From assembly GCA_031411495.1 (NCBI GenBank), contig JANOBD010000127.1, positions 75,444-139,443 of the forward strand: a stretch of DNA of 64,000 bases, given 5' to 3'. The notes beneath the pieces are model-generated. The model was not told where the DNA came from and did not search any database. It saw only the letters and a program-made list of their open reading frames with translations. A program made the position numbers and the translations under genes. Each line of letters starts with the position of its first letter. Position 1 is the first letter of the stretch. Positions 9,490-18,320 of the stretch are shown in pieces. The DNA comes from JANOBD01 sp031411495 (lineage in GTDB: Bacteria; Planctomycetota; Phycisphaerae; Tepidisphaerales; Tepidisphaeraceae).

Positions 9490-11883
9490 TTACGAGATGA
9501 TCGAGATTCGACGGTTCAAGTTTTTCTTCGTTGCGAAATCGATCAGATTCGACGTGGATGAATGAGTGACAAGCAGCATGCTGCCGTAGTTCTGCGCGAG
9601 GATAAGCAGGTCATCGAAATCGACCTTGCCGGCCGGGTCGTAATCGAAATTGCCCTGGCTGAACGTCTTGCCGGTCGATCCGTAGTTCTGCGCGACGATG
9701 AGCAGGTCGTCGAAGTTCACGGCGCGATCTCGACCAGCGTCTGCGGCGAGGACGAAGAACTCGAACACCTTGTCGGCGAGCAGCAGGTTCCCCCCGACGT
9801 CCTGTACGCTGCCGGCCGGGAGCGTCACGCGGTAGTCGCCGTCCGGAAGAATCTGGCCGAATCGCGCTGTCGCGAGATTGGTGTTCGCGTCGTAGGCGAG
9901 ATTGGTGACGGTAAAAAACTGGCTGGTCGTAAGATTTTGCACAAGCAGATCGCCCGGCGTGAGGCTCGCCGAAACATCATCGTCAAAGCCCAGCATGACG
10001 AGCTGCGCCGTTTCGAAAAGGAAATCGGCGGACGTCACGGTCGGCGGCACGTCGTGGATGCCGAAATTTCGGGTGTCGTTGTTGGAGCTGCTGTTGATGA
10101 ACAGGTCATAGACGCCCGTCGCGGGCGCGGTCTGGGCCCACCCTTGGCGCGGGACCTGGCGAACGTGTTCCGTCGAGCCGGGCAGGACGGTGTCGAAGAT
10201 GTAGGTGCCGTTGGCAGCGGTCACACGCCGCGGATCGCCGTAGGTCAGGTGCAGTTTCCAGCCGAGCAAGTAGCCGGCCGGTTCTCCGCTGGCGTTGGGT
10301 CCTACAGCCCAGTCATTGATCATCAGAGTCCATATTCCGTTGGGATTAAAACCATCGAGATCCGCGAGCGATCCGGCGGGCCGGAATCGTCCCGTGAAGG
10401 GCGAGACGCCGTCGGCGATAGACGTCGCGGCCTGATCGTCAAAGATCGTGCCGAACATCGGACCGTCTCCGCCGTTGCGGTTGAACAGCAATACATTGCC
10501 CGACTGCGAGAGCAGGGTGATCTGAAGATCGGAGGATCTGCTGTGGAGGATGTCCACTTCGACATCGATATCGACGATGAGCCCCTCAAGAGATTGTGGA
10601 ACGATGAATGGGACGGCAATGTTGAAGCTGGGAAATGCAACGCCCTGGAACGACGTGGCATCGTGCAGTGCCACCGGCAGCGGACTGTTCCAGTTGAAGG
10701 TGATCGAGCGTGTGTCGAGTTGGCGGTTGTTGTTCGCGTCGCGATAGACGGTGATGCCGGGCAAGCCTTCATCGCTGGCGTCGCGGTCACCCTGGCCGTC
10801 GTGGTCGTTAAATGCTGCGCCCGAGATGATACCCGGCCGGGCGGAACCGAAGTCGTTGCCGTCCACCGAGGCATTGCTGGCCAGTGTCAGCGTGATACCG
10901 GCGTTAGAGGCCGGATGGGTCTGCCGGTAGTCGCCGTAACGCTCCATGCGGAAAAGATGATCGCCCGGGGGAAGGTTCGCCAACACGTAGTTGCCGCTGA
11001 CTGATCCGATTGCGCTGTATTCCGCCGCGGTGATCCGGATCGTCCAGGAATCGAGCGTGCCCAGCGAACTCGAAGGATTGCTGTCGGCGATCTCGAGCTT
11101 CCACGTCCCGTTGGGATTCTCCCCGTTGATCAGCGCGAGCGCCTGCTCGGGCCGATAGGTGTCGAGGAAGAAGGGCGGGACGGCGCTGGTAATTGCCGTG
11201 TTGGCCTGATCGTCGAGCGTCAGGTTCACGATGTCGTCGGAACTGCCGCCGACGTTGCTGAACAGCTCGACGCGCGTGCCGTACGGACTGACCAGCCAGA
11301 CCGACAGATCGCCGACGTTCGGGTGCGTGAAACTGACCGTCACTTCCAGATCGAGGATCTTGGGCGACACGCCGCTGACGGCCAGCGATGACGTGACCCT
11401 GCCGGAGTGACTGGTGTTCAGCGAGTTGGACTGGAAGAAGCTTCGGGGAAAACTGCCGTCGTCAAAGATCGCGTCGCCATCGGCATCGGAATAGATGACC
11501 CGCCCGCCCAGGCCCGGCTCGCCGGCGTCGCGTACGCCGTTGGCGTTCAAGTCGTGGAACGAGGTCCCGGTGATGCGCGCCGGGCGTCGGTTGCCGAAAT
11601 CCAACCCCGTCGCGACGCTGCCCTGGAGCACCGCCGTCACGTACTCGCCCGGTTGCGGCTTGGTCCGCGTCCATCCGGATTGCGCCACCTGGCGGATCGC
11701 GACAAAGTCGAAGCCGCCGGCGCTCAACGGCGTGAGGGCATAGGCGCCCGATGCCGCGGTGACCTCGCTGAGTTCGCCGGCGTCGAGCAACTCGTTGCCG
11801 TTGTCGTCCATGTACACGGTCCAGCCGCCCACGCCCGGCTCGCCCGCATCACGCACGCCGTCCGCGTTGAGGTCTTCGAACAC
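9490..11883 (-). CDS. C-terminal part of a large surface protein (SdrD-B repeats, P-domain-like modules, dockerin-like end)
   Basis: This frame of about 797 residues continues, without any frame change, the gene that ends at the TAG at 11938-11940. It begins with SdrD-B-type units (FEDLNADGVRDAGEPGVGGW, FHDLNANGVRDAGEPGLGG). Two P-domain-like beta modules follow, each ending in a typical NPNGTWKLEIAD or NPNGIWTLMIND strand. An Ig-like region comes next, and the tail is a dockerin-like pair (RAVNFDDLLIVAQNYG, KVDFDDLLILAQNYG). Alone it has no signal for export, and its only start is the GTG at 11883 inside a repeat, so it is probably not an independent gene. Function: cell-surface or matrix binding, by family resemblance. 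Confidence 0.7.
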   Translation of the reverse strand: MFEDLNADGVRDAGEPGVGGWTVYMDDNGNELLDAGELSEVTAASGAYALTPLSAGGFDFVAIRQVAQSGWTRTKPQPGEYVTAVLQGSVATGLDFGNRRPARITGTSFHDLNANGVRDAGEPGLGGRVIYSDADGDAIFDDGSFPRSFFQSNSLNTSHSGRVTSSLAVSGVSPKILDLEVTVSFTHPNVGDLSVWLVSPYGTRVELFSNVGGSSDDIVNLTLDDQANTAITSAVPPFFLDTYRPEQALALINGENPNGTWKLEIADSNPSSSLGTLDSWTIRITAAEYSAIGSVSGNYVLANLPPGDHLFRMERYGDYRQTHPASNAGITLTLASNASVDGNDFGSARPGIISGAAFNDHDGQGDRDASDEGLPGITVYRDANNNRQLDTRSITFNWNSPLPVALHDATSFQGVAFPSFNIAVPFIVPQSLEGLIVDIDVEVDILHSRSSDLQITLLSQSGNVLLFNRNGGDGPMFGTIFDDQAATSIADGVSPFTGRFRPAGSLADLDGFNPNGIWTLMINDWAVGPNASGEPAGYLLGWKLHLTYGDPRRVTAANGTYIFDTVLPGSTEHVRQVPRQGWAQTAPATGVYDLFINSSSNNDTRNFGIHDVPPTVTSADFLFETAQLVMLGFDDDVSASLTPGDLLVQNLTTSQFFTVTNLAYDANTNLATARFGQILPDGDYRVTLPAGSVQDVGGNLLLADKVFEFFVLAADAGRDRAVNFDDLLIVAQNYGSTGKTFSQGNFDYDPAGKVDFDDLLILAQNYGSMLLVTHSSTSNLIDFATKKNLNRRISIIS

Positions 11884-11937
11884 CGTTCCAGCTATGAGCG
11901 AACGTTGTGTATTGAGGAAGTTGCGGCCCGTGACGAC

Positions 11938-12630
11938 CTAGGCACTGGCCAGCGTCAGGTTGTAAGACGCCGCCGCGGGGAAGGTCGTCCGCCAACTGCC
12001 TCGAGGAACCTGTCTGATCCTGGTGCTGCCCGGGGGATTGAGAACGTAATCGCCGTTGGCATCCGAGACGGTGCTGACCTCCAGCGAATCGAGTGTGCCA
12101 TCATCGTCGTCATCAGCGAAAACGGTCCAGCCCGACGCCACCACATCGCCGTGATCGACTCGTCCGTTGGCATTCGCATCGTTCCAGACCGTGCCGCTCA
12201 CCTGCGGCCGCTGGGTATTCATGAAGTCGGCCGTGCGCGTCTGGTTGTTGGAGGTGAACACGACGGTTGTCGCCCCGGTATCGGGATTGGTCGGACGCCA
12301 ACCCGCCTGCGGCACCTCGCGGATCGTCACAATCGCGGGAAACTGCGTCGTGGCCAGTACAGCGAAACTAAGGCTGTATGCGCCACTCGCGTCGGTGACC
12401 CCGCTGGCTTCCCCGGCATCGAGCACGCTGTTGTTGTTGGTATCGCGATAGATGGTCCAACCGGCCAGCCCGGGCTCGAGGGCGATGGACGGGAACGGCC
12501 GGTCGCGCACGCCGTTGGCATTCTGGTCGTGGAACTTGAATCCGGTCACGGTGGCGAGCAGCAACCGTAGCTCAAGGGACTCGGCTCGGAACGTCGGACG
12601 ACATTGAAGGGAAGGATAGCGTGCGAACAT
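11938..12630 (-). CDS. N-terminal part of the same surface protein, ended by an in-frame TAG
   Basis: The start chosen is the ATG at 12630, preceded by AGGAGGG five bases away; longer upstream frames lack this site. The 230 residues begin with a basic leader and ESLELRLLLA, the LExRxLLA-type motif seen in three proteins here. Two SdrD-B-type repeats follow (FHDQNANGVRD, WNDANANGRVDHGDV). The frame stops at TAG (11938-11940) in the middle of a linker between repeats, and the same frame stays open for another 815 codons. Read together, 9490-12630 encodes one protein of about 1,045 residues. A nonsense mutation, a base-call error or stop-codon readthrough would all explain this. Confidence 0.7.
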   Translation of the reverse strand: MFARYPSLQCRPTFRAESLELRLLLATVTGFKFHDQNANGVRDRPFPSIALEPGLAGWTIYRDTNNNSVLDAGEASGVTDASGAYSLSFAVLATTQFPAIVTIREVPQAGWRPTNPDTGATTVVFTSNNQTRTADFMNTQRPQVSGTVWNDANANGRVDHGDVVASGWTVFADDDDDGTLDSLEVSTVSDANGDYVLNPPGSTRIRQVPRGSWRTTFPAAASYNLTLASA

Positions 12631-12913
12631 CACACCCTCCTGCATCAGGGGAAATGAACATAATGATCGCCGGAACAAAATGTGCAGACCATCCGCCATG
12701 ATATCGCGAGGCTTTTGACTCGACGACCAAAAACTTTTATTGGCGGATATCCCCGAGATTGACGCAAGCTTCGAAACACGGTCAGTTGGCGAAAGGCGCG
12801 GCAATCGGATTCGGCGCGAGCCTTGGTTGAAAGCGACCTCGAGTGCCGACCTCGCAGGGTCAGGACCGATTTCAAAAATCGTCGTTTCAGAAGAGGCCGC
12901 TGCGGCTTGTTCC

Positions 12914-15900
12914 TCAGACGAGATCTGATGCGCGTGGAGAACGCTTTCTGACCTGCGTCAATGTTGCCGTTCTCAGCAGCGTCGTGGCGTACTGCTGCGC
13001 CAGGATCAGCAGGTCGCTGAAATCGACCGTGCCGGTGGGGTCGAAGTCGGCGTTGCCTTCGCTGAAGGTTTTTCCGGTCTGCTCGTAGTTCTGGGCGACG
13101 GTGAGCAGGTCGCTGAAGTCGACGACGCGGTCGCGGTTCACATCACCCTGCAGGAAGAAGAACGACGGCGCTGCGTAATCGCCGCCAACGACGTGGTCGT
13201 TGTCGCCGTCCAGCTGGTTGCCGAAGCGGTCGGCCGTGTTTGCGGAGGCGAGCGTGGCGGTGAAGTCGCCGCTGACGATCGAGTGATCGATCGCCACCGT
13301 CGCGGTGAACGTCACATGGTCGAAGGTGACGTCGTAGGCGGTGTCGGGCAGCGTCTGGCCGGTCGTGGTGTTGATAATGGTGATCGACGCATCGGTCAGG
13401 TCGGTCATGTCTTCACTGAAGACGAACTTCAGTGCCAGGTCAGTCTCGAACTCGAAGACGCTGGAGGAAACGGTCGGCGCGACGGCCTCACGCTGGCCGA
13501 AGTTGGCGTCGATGAAGTCCTGCGCCGGTTCGAGGGTGACGCTCTGCGCCGCGGTGGCGCTGGTGACGGTAAACGTGCGGCTAAACGCGTCGCCGCCGGT
13601 GCCGTCGTTGTTGCCATCCAGCGGCGTGCCGAACGGGTCGGTGAGTGCGCTGCTGGCGACGAACTGCCAGGTACCTGGGGTCAGCGGGTTGCCGATGTTG
13701 AAGATGAACTCGTTGGTTCCGATGCGGTAGGTCGTGCTGTTGCCGGTGAGCGTGAGCGGGGCGGAGAGGTCGTCGGCGGTGCCGAAGACGTCATCCGCGC
13801 CGGCGCCGACGAGTTTCCAGTTCGCCATGTCATTCGCAGCAGCGGCATCGAGCACGTTGAAGAACTGCACGCGAACCTGCGTCGGGCTGCCGACGGTCAT
13901 GCCGCCTTCGTTGGGCAGGCCCAGCACCTCACGGAAGTGCGGAGCGCCCAGCGACTGCGTCACGGCGCGATAGCTGTTGACGCGGCCGGTGCCGAGGAGG
14001 TTTGCGTAAGCCGCGTTGCCGGACACGCCATTGATATTGTCGGCCATGCCGAGGAGTTGGGCGGCCACCTGGTCGCGCGTCCAGGTGGGGTGTGCGCTCC
14101 AGATCAGCGCGGCGACGGCCGCCGCGTTCGGCGTAGCCATGCTGGTGCCGCTCATGCCGACGTATCCGCTGTTGGTGCTGGTGGAGTAGATCGGATCGCC
14201 GGGCGCGGAGATGTCGATGCCGGTGCCGTAGTTGCTGAAGGTGGCTTTCGCATCGCTGCTGGTGACTGTCGCCGCGACGAGCAGGAACTGGTCAAACTTC
14301 TGACGCGCCGGATTCATCTCGTTGTTGTTGCCGGCGGAATTGAAGTGAAGCACGCCGTGGTCGTAAAGATAATTCTCGGCGGCGAGGAAGAGGTTGTCAT
14401 TGGCGAAGCCATCGACATTGTAACTGGTGCTGACGATCTTGATGCCATTGTCGGCGGCATACTTGTAGGTGTTGAAGATCACCGTGCTCGTCCAGGTGCC
14501 GGTGCCGTAGAAGCGGAGCGGGACGATGGTGGATTTGCCAGCAGTACCTGCCACCCCGATGCCGTTGTCGGTGCGTGCGCCGATGATGCCGATGACATGG
14601 GTGCCGTGTCTGTCCGAGCTGCTGGCGGGGCTGGCGTTGTTGTCGCCGGTTCCGATGGTGGTGCTGTTGGTGAAGTCCCATCCGGTGCGGTCGTCGATGT
14701 AACCGTTGCCGTCGTCGTCGATGCCGTTGCCGGCAATCTCGCCGGTGTTGATGTAGAGATTGTCCACCAGGTCGGGGTGGGTCAGCTGCGCGCCGTCGTC
14801 GGTTACGCCGATGATGACGCCCGCGCCTTCGCTGACATCCCAGGCAAGGTCGTTCTTCATCTTGATGTGATGGGATTGCGTCGGGTAGCTCGGATCATTC
14901 GGAACGAAGTCGCGCGGATCGGCGGCATCCGCGTAGCTGATGTTGGGCTGTGCCCAGCCCACGCCGGCGAGATGCGAGAAGAGACCGGCGATTTTCTCCG
15001 AGTCGTTTCCGGCTTTGACCTTGATGAAGAGCAACGATTGGCCGCGCACACTCCCGAGCGAGCTGGCGGCCGACATCAGGACGCTGTTCCGCAGCCCGCG
15101 ATTGGCGAGCTTCTTGAGCGCGCCGTCCAGCCGGCTTCGATTGCTGACCGAGACGATCATCTCGCCGGAGATGTGGCTCATCTTCGGTGCACGCGTGGAA
15201 GCGGCGTTGCCCGCACCGAGCGCCGAAAGCCCGACGAGTCCGCCCACGGTCGGAGAGGTCTGAAACCACTTGTTTGGCAGCACCGTGCGAATGTAAAGCT
15301 GCCCGGGGCGCAGGCCTGTGAAGGTGTAGGCGCCGCTTCCGTTGGTCGTGGTGCTGACTTCGCCGGGTTCGAACAGGCTATTGTTGTTGGCGTCAAGGTA
15401 GACGGTTCGGCCGGCGATGCCGGGCTCATCGCCATCGCGGATGCCGTCGAGGTCGTAATCCGCAAAGACGACGCCGCTGATCGATCCCGGCGCCTGCCGC
15501 ACGCCGAAGTTCACACCGGTCTCCGTGCTGAGCGACGTACTGAGCGTGACGGCCGCGACATCGCGCTGCGTCTGCCAGTTCGCCTCTGACGCGAGATAGA
15601 CGTTGAACGTTCCCGCGGGAAGACCGGCGAGCGAATAGCCAGAGGGGGTAGAAGTGGCGGACGGCTCGCCGGAGCGGAAGTTGAGACTCCAGCCCAGCAG
15701 CGTGCCGGTGTCGAGCGTCGCGGCGTCGGTCACTTCGAGTTTCCAGGTGCCGTCGATGGCCTGGCCGGCGACCGCCGACAAGGGCGACTCCGGCCGGTAG
15801 TTGCCGGTATATCCGCCGCCGGTGCCGATTGAGCTGATGGATGTCGCCGCGCCATCGTCGAAAACCGTATTGATGAAGTTCTCGCCCGTGCCGCCGCGAC

Positions 15901-16312
15901 GCGAAGCCAGGGGAACGCGCGTGCCAGTTGGCGAGATGAGCGTGACATTCAGATCGCCGACATAGGTGTGATTCAGGTTGAGCGTGACGCGCACGCTGGC
16001 GACATTTCCGCCATCGCCGGAGATTGGCAGGTTGCTGGTGATGGTGGCGTTGTCGTTGATCGGCAGTGGGACGTTGAGGGAGACGTAATTGGTATTCGCG
16101 CCGTCGAACAAGCCGTTTCCGTTCACATCCGCATAGACGGTCCAGCCGGCAACATTGCCTTCGCCGGCATTGACGATGCCGTCGAGATTGTCGTCGTAGA
16201 ACACGCTGCCGGCGATGCTCGCGAGCAGTCGACGCGCTTCCATCATTTCGAGCGCGAATGCCCGTGCGAGCCGGACCTTGGCGGAGCACGATCGACTTTT
16301 CGCAGACGGCAT
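12914..16312 (-). CDS. cell-surface subtilisin-like serine protease with SdrD-B, P-domain-like and dockerin-like modules
   Basis: The ATG at 16312 has GGAAGGAAG six bases upstream and gives 1,132 residues. After a basic leader and the motif EMMEARRLLAS come an SdrD-B-type unit with a P-domain-like module inside it, a second SdrD-B unit and a propeptide-like segment. The S8 domain is complete: Asp505 (GVTDDGAQLTHPDL), His569 (DRHGTHVIG), the oxyanion Asn in HFNSAGNNN and Ser724 (GMSGTSMATPNAA). An Ig-like region and a dockerin-like pair (DFSDLLTVAQNYE, DFSDLLILAQQYA) end it. Peptidase S8 enzymes cut proteins outside the cell. It resembles the interrupted neighbour in architecture and probably arose from a common ancestor, with the protease domain gained or lost. 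Confidence 0.88.
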   Translation of the reverse strand: MPSAKSRSCSAKVRLARAFALEMMEARRLLASIAGSVFYDDNLDGIVNAGEGNVAGWTVYADVNGNGLFDGANTNYVSLNVPLPINDNATITSNLPISGDGGNVASVRVTLNLNHTYVGDLNVTLISPTGTRVPLASRRGGTGENFINTVFDDGAATSISSIGTGGGYTGNYRPESPLSAVAGQAIDGTWKLEVTDAATLDTGTLLGWSLNFRSGEPSATSTPSGYSLAGLPAGTFNVYLASEANWQTQRDVAAVTLSTSLSTETGVNFGVRQAPGSISGVVFADYDLDGIRDGDEPGIAGRTVYLDANNNSLFEPGEVSTTTNGSGAYTFTGLRPGQLYIRTVLPNKWFQTSPTVGGLVGLSALGAGNAASTRAPKMSHISGEMIVSVSNRSRLDGALKKLANRGLRNSVLMSAASSLGSVRGQSLLFIKVKAGNDSEKIAGLFSHLAGVGWAQPNISYADAADPRDFVPNDPSYPTQSHHIKMKNDLAWDVSEGAGVIIGVTDDGAQLTHPDLVDNLYINTGEIAGNGIDDDGNGYIDDRTGWDFTNSTTIGTGDNNASPASSSDRHGTHVIGIIGARTDNGIGVAGTAGKSTIVPLRFYGTGTWTSTVIFNTYKYAADNGIKIVSTSYNVDGFANDNLFLAAENYLYDHGVLHFNSAGNNNEMNPARQKFDQFLLVAATVTSSDAKATFSNYGTGIDISAPGDPIYSTSTNSGYVGMSGTSMATPNAAAVAALIWSAHPTWTRDQVAAQLLGMADNINGVSGNAAYANLLGTGRVNSYRAVTQSLGAPHFREVLGLPNEGGMTVGSPTQVRVQFFNVLDAAAANDMANWKLVGAGADDVFGTADDLSAPLTLTGNSTTYRIGTNEFIFNIGNPLTPGTWQFVASSALTDPFGTPLDGNNDGTGGDAFSRTFTVTSATAAQSVTLEPAQDFIDANFGQREAVAPTVSSSVFEFETDLALKFVFSEDMTDLTDASITIINTTTGQTLPDTAYDVTFDHVTFTATVAIDHSIVSGDFTATLASANTADRFGNQLDGDNDHVVGGDYAAPSFFFLQGDVNRDRVVDFSDLLTVAQNYEQTGKTFSEGNADFDPTGTVDFSDLLILAQQYATTLLRTATLTQVRKRSPRASDLV

Positions 16313-16510
16313 GGATCTTCCTTCCGGCACCCGGCCGCGAGGACCGAGAAAAACGGCCTCGTGGTCGAAAAAAGCGCGTGCTGCCCACCTCGAGCGCGCC
16401 TTGGCAGGCGCACGGAAATCCCGTTCACGATCAGCGACGTTCACAGCAGCGACTACGGAGAAGCAGGATCTTCCGCAGGCAAAGAATACCGGATTCCGGG
16501 GTGATGACAA

Positions 16511-16545
16511 CAAAAAGCCGGCCGCCGCCGTCTTCGGTCGGCGGC
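16511..16545 (-). terminator. probable terminator for the DASS transporter gene
   Basis: Read on the minus strand, GCCGCCG (16539-16545) pairs with CGGCGGC (16524-16530) and a further GC-rich stretch leads into TTTTT at 16511-16515. It lies about 50 bases beyond the stop codon at 16594. Confidence 0.5.
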
Positions 16546-16593
16546 ACACAAACGGCCCAAACTCCCCGAAAAATCGCGCATTATTGCGCTCGC

Positions 16594-18258
16594 TCACATC
16601 AATTTGAGCATCGGACACAGCAGCCGCAGTCCGCCCCAGATGATGACGAACCCGATCAGGTCAAAGAGGATTCCCGCCCGCATCATTCGCGACAAAGGCA
16701 CCAGCCCCGAGCCGTAGACGATTGCGTTCGGCGGCGTGCTGACCGGCAACATGAAGCCATAGCTCGCGCCGAGCACCGCACCCAGCGCCGGCGGCAACGC
16801 ACTTACCTTCGCGCTCTGGCAGATCGCGATCACCACCGGAACAACCATGTTCGCGGACGCGGTGTTGCTCGTCGCTTCGCTCAGGACGATTCCCAACGCG
16901 ATCGCAAACGCCGTGAGTGTCCAGACAGATGCATCGGCGCTGAGAAACCGCGCGGTGAGCCCCCGGCCCATCGCCTCGGCAACGCCGGTGTCGAACATAA
17001 GCGAACCCAGCGCCAGCCCGCCGCCGAAGAGCAGAATCGTTCCCCAGTCGATCTTCTGCGCATCGTGCCAGCTGAGCGTGAACTCGCCATCCCGCAGGCG
17101 TGTCGGCAGCATGAAGAGCAGTGACGCGGCGAGCAGCGCGACGATCGACTCGGGCAGATGGGTCTTGAACCAGGCCGAGAGCGCTTTCGAAAGTTCGAAG
17201 CTCGCGACTCCCGGTAGTTCGAGGATGCCCGGCGTGATCCAGAGGGTGACGGCAACCGCAAACGCGATCAGCGTGTTGATCTGCCCCGCGTGCCAAGGAC
17301 CGAGTCTGGCGCGCTCGGCGCGGATGTAGTCGAGCACCGACTCGCCACAAGGGTGCCCCGGGGCAACGTACTCGTTGACCCGCGCCGTAGGCTCTTGGCG
17401 CGGGTCAGGGGCGCCTGCCCCGGGGCACCCGCCCACCGTGTCGACGCGATTCTTCTCCGGATGCAACAAGTAAAGCAGGAAGAACAACACGACGCCCATC
17501 ACGACCAGCAGCGGAACGCAGAGCGCCATCCACTGGAAGAACGAGATCTCGACGCCGAGCGATTTACGGATCAGCCCGATGCCGATGAGGTTGGGAGGCG
17601 AGCCGACCGGCGTGCCGATGCCGCCGATGCTCGCGCCGTACGCCACCATGAGCATCATGGCGGTAGCAAAGGGCCAGCGCCGCGCGTCCATCGGTTCGCC
17701 GGGAGCTGCGCGCATGCGATGAATCGCGCCGAGCATCCCCAGCGCGATCGGCATCATCATCGCCGCCGTCGCGGTGTTGCTCACCCACATCGAGATCAGT
17801 GCGGTGACGATCCCGAGCCCGGCGAGCATGCCCGCTCGCGTCGAGCCGATGATCGGGATCGAGAGAAAGTAGAGCGCGATCCGGCGATCGAGCCCGTGAA
17901 CGCTCATCGCCCGCGCGATCATGAATCCGCCGAGAAAGACGAAAATGATCGGATCGCCGAAGTAGGCGAGCACGGTCTTCGCATTCGCAACGCCGAGCAA
18001 CACGCACAGCGCCGAGCCGAGTAATGCGGTGACAGGGAGGGGAATGACTTCGCTCACCCACATGCAGGCGATGCCCGCGAGGATCGCCGCCAGCGTGCGC
18101 CCTTGCGGCGTCAGGTCGTCACACAACCAATAGGTGACCCCGAAGACGACCGGCGTCGCAAACGCCCCGACGATTTTCCGCCACCGCTCGAAATGCTGCT
18201 CGAGGGGTGAAATCTGTTCGTCGTACGCGGAGGGCTGGGTTGAAGCCTGATCGGTCAC
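16594..18258 (-). CDS. DASS-family sodium-coupled carboxylate transporter (SLC13 type)
   Basis: The 554-residue protein has about twelve hydrophobic segments. It shows the paired SNT motifs that bind sodium and substrate carboxylates in this family (WVSNTATAAMMMPIA and ATSNTASANMVVPV). Members import succinate, malate, citrate or sulfate with sodium. The start is a GTG at 18258 with GGGAG upstream. A hydrophilic loop near residues 280-310 (GGCPGAGAPDPRQEPTARV) is encoded by an 80-base nested palindrome and looks like an in-frame insertion. A malate dehydrogenase elsewhere in the window would fit a C4-dicarboxylate substrate, but the substrate cannot be told from sequence. Confidence 0.85.
   Translation of the reverse strand: MTDQASTQPSAYDEQISPLEQHFERWRKIVGAFATPVVFGVTYWLCDDLTPQGRTLAAILAGIACMWVSEVIPLPVTALLGSALCVLLGVANAKTVLAYFGDPIIFVFLGGFMIARAMSVHGLDRRIALYFLSIPIIGSTRAGMLAGLGIVTALISMWVSNTATAAMMMPIALGMLGAIHRMRAAPGEPMDARRWPFATAMMLMVAYGASIGGIGTPVGSPPNLIGIGLIRKSLGVEISFFQWMALCVPLLVVMGVVLFFLLYLLHPEKNRVDTVGGCPGAGAPDPRQEPTARVNEYVAPGHPCGESVLDYIRAERARLGPWHAGQINTLIAFAVAVTLWITPGILELPGVASFELSKALSAWFKTHLPESIVALLAASLLFMLPTRLRDGEFTLSWHDAQKIDWGTILLFGGGLALGSLMFDTGVAEAMGRGLTARFLSADASVWTLTAFAIALGIVLSEATSNTASANMVVPVVIAICQSAKVSALPPALGAVLGASYGFMLPVSTPPNAIVYGSGLVPLSRMMRAGILFDLIGFVIIWGGLRLLCPMLKLM
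17351..17430. repeat. nested palindromic (REP-like) element inside a coding region
   Basis: Outer arms of 15 bases match perfectly (GGGTGCCCCGGGGCA at 17351-17365 and its complement at 17416-17430). Inside, 10-base arms also match perfectly (GACCCGCGCC at 17377-17386 and GGCGCGGGTC at 17397-17406). The structure lies wholly within the DASS transporter gene and is translated as a Pro/Gly/Ala-rich loop without breaking the frame. Confidence 0.8.
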
Positions 18259-18320
18259 GCATGCTCCCGGAGTATTACATCAACCCGATGACTCGATCAC
18301 CAAACAAAGGCAATCAACAC

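Noticed and set aside
9562..11004. 480-codon open frame on the plus strand
   Set aside because: Antisense to the SdrD-B protein; low-complexity Val/Arg/Gly product.
13193..15589. 798-codon open frame on the plus strand
   Set aside because: Antisense to the subtilisin-like gene with its intact catalytic triad; a GC-rich shadow frame with no recognisable domain.
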